The notes beneath the pieces are model-generated. The model saw nothing but the letters and a program-made list of their open reading frames with translations. It did no database searches and had not been told where the DNA came from. A stretch of 64,000 nt of DNA. Source: Amblyornis subalaris (taxonomy: Eukaryota; Chordata; Aves; Passeriformes; Ptilonorhynchidae). The translations under genes and the position numbers were made by a program. This document shows, one piece after another, positions 62,951 through 64,000 of this stretch (the stretch's first letter is position 1; every line of letters begins with the position of its first letter). The stretch covers positions 1,178,001-1,242,000 of the forward strand of contig JACAXG010000111.1 in assembly GCA_018881555.1 (NCBI GenBank), given 5' to 3'.

Positions 62951-62951
<1 letters not shown>
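57001..62951. other. COMMD10 intron, long unique stretch
   Basis: About 6 kb of AT-rich sequence with T-runs (59872-59881, 60004-60013, 61690-61701) and an ATT/AAT patch near 60110-60140. No gene or named repeat seen. Confidence 0.55.

Positions 62952-62991
<40 letters not shown>
62952..62991 (+). repeat. Poly(C) run, 40 nt
   Basis: An uninterrupted homopolymer of 40 cytosines preceded by the C-rich ACCACCCCGCA. It is the longest homopolymer in the window. The opposite strand is G40. The exact length should be treated with caution because such tracts are error-prone in sequencing and assembly. Confidence 0.9.
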
Positions 62992-64000
62992 TATTCTGTG
63001 TATATTCTTATGAAAACTGGGATTGGATGAAGTGGTGCAGTGTATATGAAGACATAAGATATAGATAGCTTGAATGTATTGTATATAGTCTTACAGAGAG
63101 TTGACTTATTTATTTCAAAGGTCAGTAGATCTATAGTAATTTTTAATGAATTCCTAATACCTTGAAAGTTTACTTTAAGTTGTGTGTAAGACCTTGAATC
63201 TTAGTTAAAAAGACACTATCTTACATGCTGGTTCACTTCTCCTAAGTTTACTGTTGTATATGTATAGGTTACTCTGACCATTTCTATATTAGTTAATATC
63301 TTAATACATCTACTGTAGGAATTATCTTTGCATAGACGGCAGTAGGTGATTATTCAGAACTTCTGAAAATCAAACTAACTTCTCTCTCTTTCCCCCTGTC
63401 TAAAAGATATAAATTCTGTCTTTTAAGTACAACTCTGTCTTTTTGGAAACTTTTTTTTACACCTTTTGGAAAATTCACCAGTAAAATAAAATCTGCAGAC
63501 TAACAATGAACATAGTTTCTAGACAATAAATTCATTTATTGAACCACCAAACCCTAGGGAGAAAGGCAGGGAAATTAAAAAAATTAAATGAAGGTTCTCT
63601 GTTCTCAATGCTAACTCAGCAAGCATCCTGCCCCTTAATTGTTATGCATTTGAGTCTTGTATACACCACAAGGCAAAAGATTTCTGGGAGAGCTTTTTGG
63701 ATACTTCTCTAAGGCTTACAGTGATTTGACAAAATATGCAGTTTAGAGAGGGAGGCTGTTACTTGTTGGGGGCAATGCATCATGTTCTGCTAAGGTTTGG
63801 TGCCTTGTAGCTAGTGACTAAATTTATGGCACTTCTAGACAGTTTCACAAAAAATTTCAGAAATATTTACATCCTGTTTTTACTACTTTTAGACATGTTT
63901 CAAAAAAAGGATGAGACTCTTAGTTTTAAACTGTGTTCATGTTTTATTTTATTTTAGAATGGCAGGATTTTAAAAAAATCTAATTGGAAAATTAGGGTTT
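62992..64000. other. COMMD10 intron to window end, nothing recognised
   Basis: About 1 kb of AT-rich sequence following the poly(C) tract. No exon of COMMD10 or other gene was recognised. Confidence 0.55.

Noticed and set aside
1..64000. tRNA, rRNA, snRNA or microRNA genes
   Set aside because: No cloverleaf boxes, Pol III signals or convincing long hairpins were seen by eye; a covariance-model search would be needed to exclude them.

Overview
The window is vertebrate nuclear DNA, most likely from a bird. Coding density is very low and splice sites are spliceosomal. The recognisable interspersed repeats are mainly CR1 LINEs and LTR elements, as in birds. No bacterial, plasmid or phage features, operons or CRISPR arrays were seen. 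COMMD10 lies on 5q in human and I expect it on the Z chromosome in birds; that placement is inference.

The only host gene I can support is COMMD10 on the + strand. It encodes a COMM-domain subunit of the CCC/Commander endosomal recycling complex. Three internal coding exons are present: 895-1005 (37 codons), 2768-2923 (52 codons) and 22693-22803 (37 codons). All have consensus AG/GT borders and phase 0 at both ends. Joined, they cover about residues 45-170 of a roughly 202-residue protein. The N-terminal ~44 codons lie upstream of the window. The C-terminal ~32 codons were not found in the following 41 kb and probably lie downstream, so almost everything here is COMMD10 intron: at least 0.9 kb, then 1.8 kb, 19.8 kb and at least 41 kb.

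The introns contain several generations of mobile elements. CR1 LINE copies, all 5'-truncated and broken, lie at about 5455-6785 (-), 7507-8409 (+), 15922-16225 (+), 26944-27716 (+), 30357-30773 (+), 34133-34365 (-) and 39876-39962 (+). A much older CR1/L3-like relic lies at about 56355-57000 (-). Four solo LTRs are bounded to the base by TG...CA ends and perfect target-site duplications: 24089-24430 (CTAGTA), 33461-34056 (GTACAG), 40387-40877 (GATTCT) and 53651-54410 (CTTCC). The 6-bp duplications fit class II (ERVK-like) elements and the 5-bp one fits ERVL. A fifth LTR on the minus strand (about 21933-22342) has only a degenerate duplication, and a sixth LTR-like block (about 41690-42118) has promoter and poly(A) signals but no resolved ends. 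No retroviral internal genes accompany any of them. A few MIR/CORE-SINE-like relics also remain.

Other structure includes an uninterrupted run of 40 cytosines (62952-62991), a 43-bp tandem array inside the ERVL-type LTR, an (AT)n microsatellite and some short tandem duplications. I saw no convincing new biological system. The points most worth checking are the set of dated LTR insertions, mostly in the same orientation as the gene, the poly(C) tract, the inverted CR1 pair, and a short exon-like peptide match to the missing COMMD10 C-terminus near 52.77 kb.
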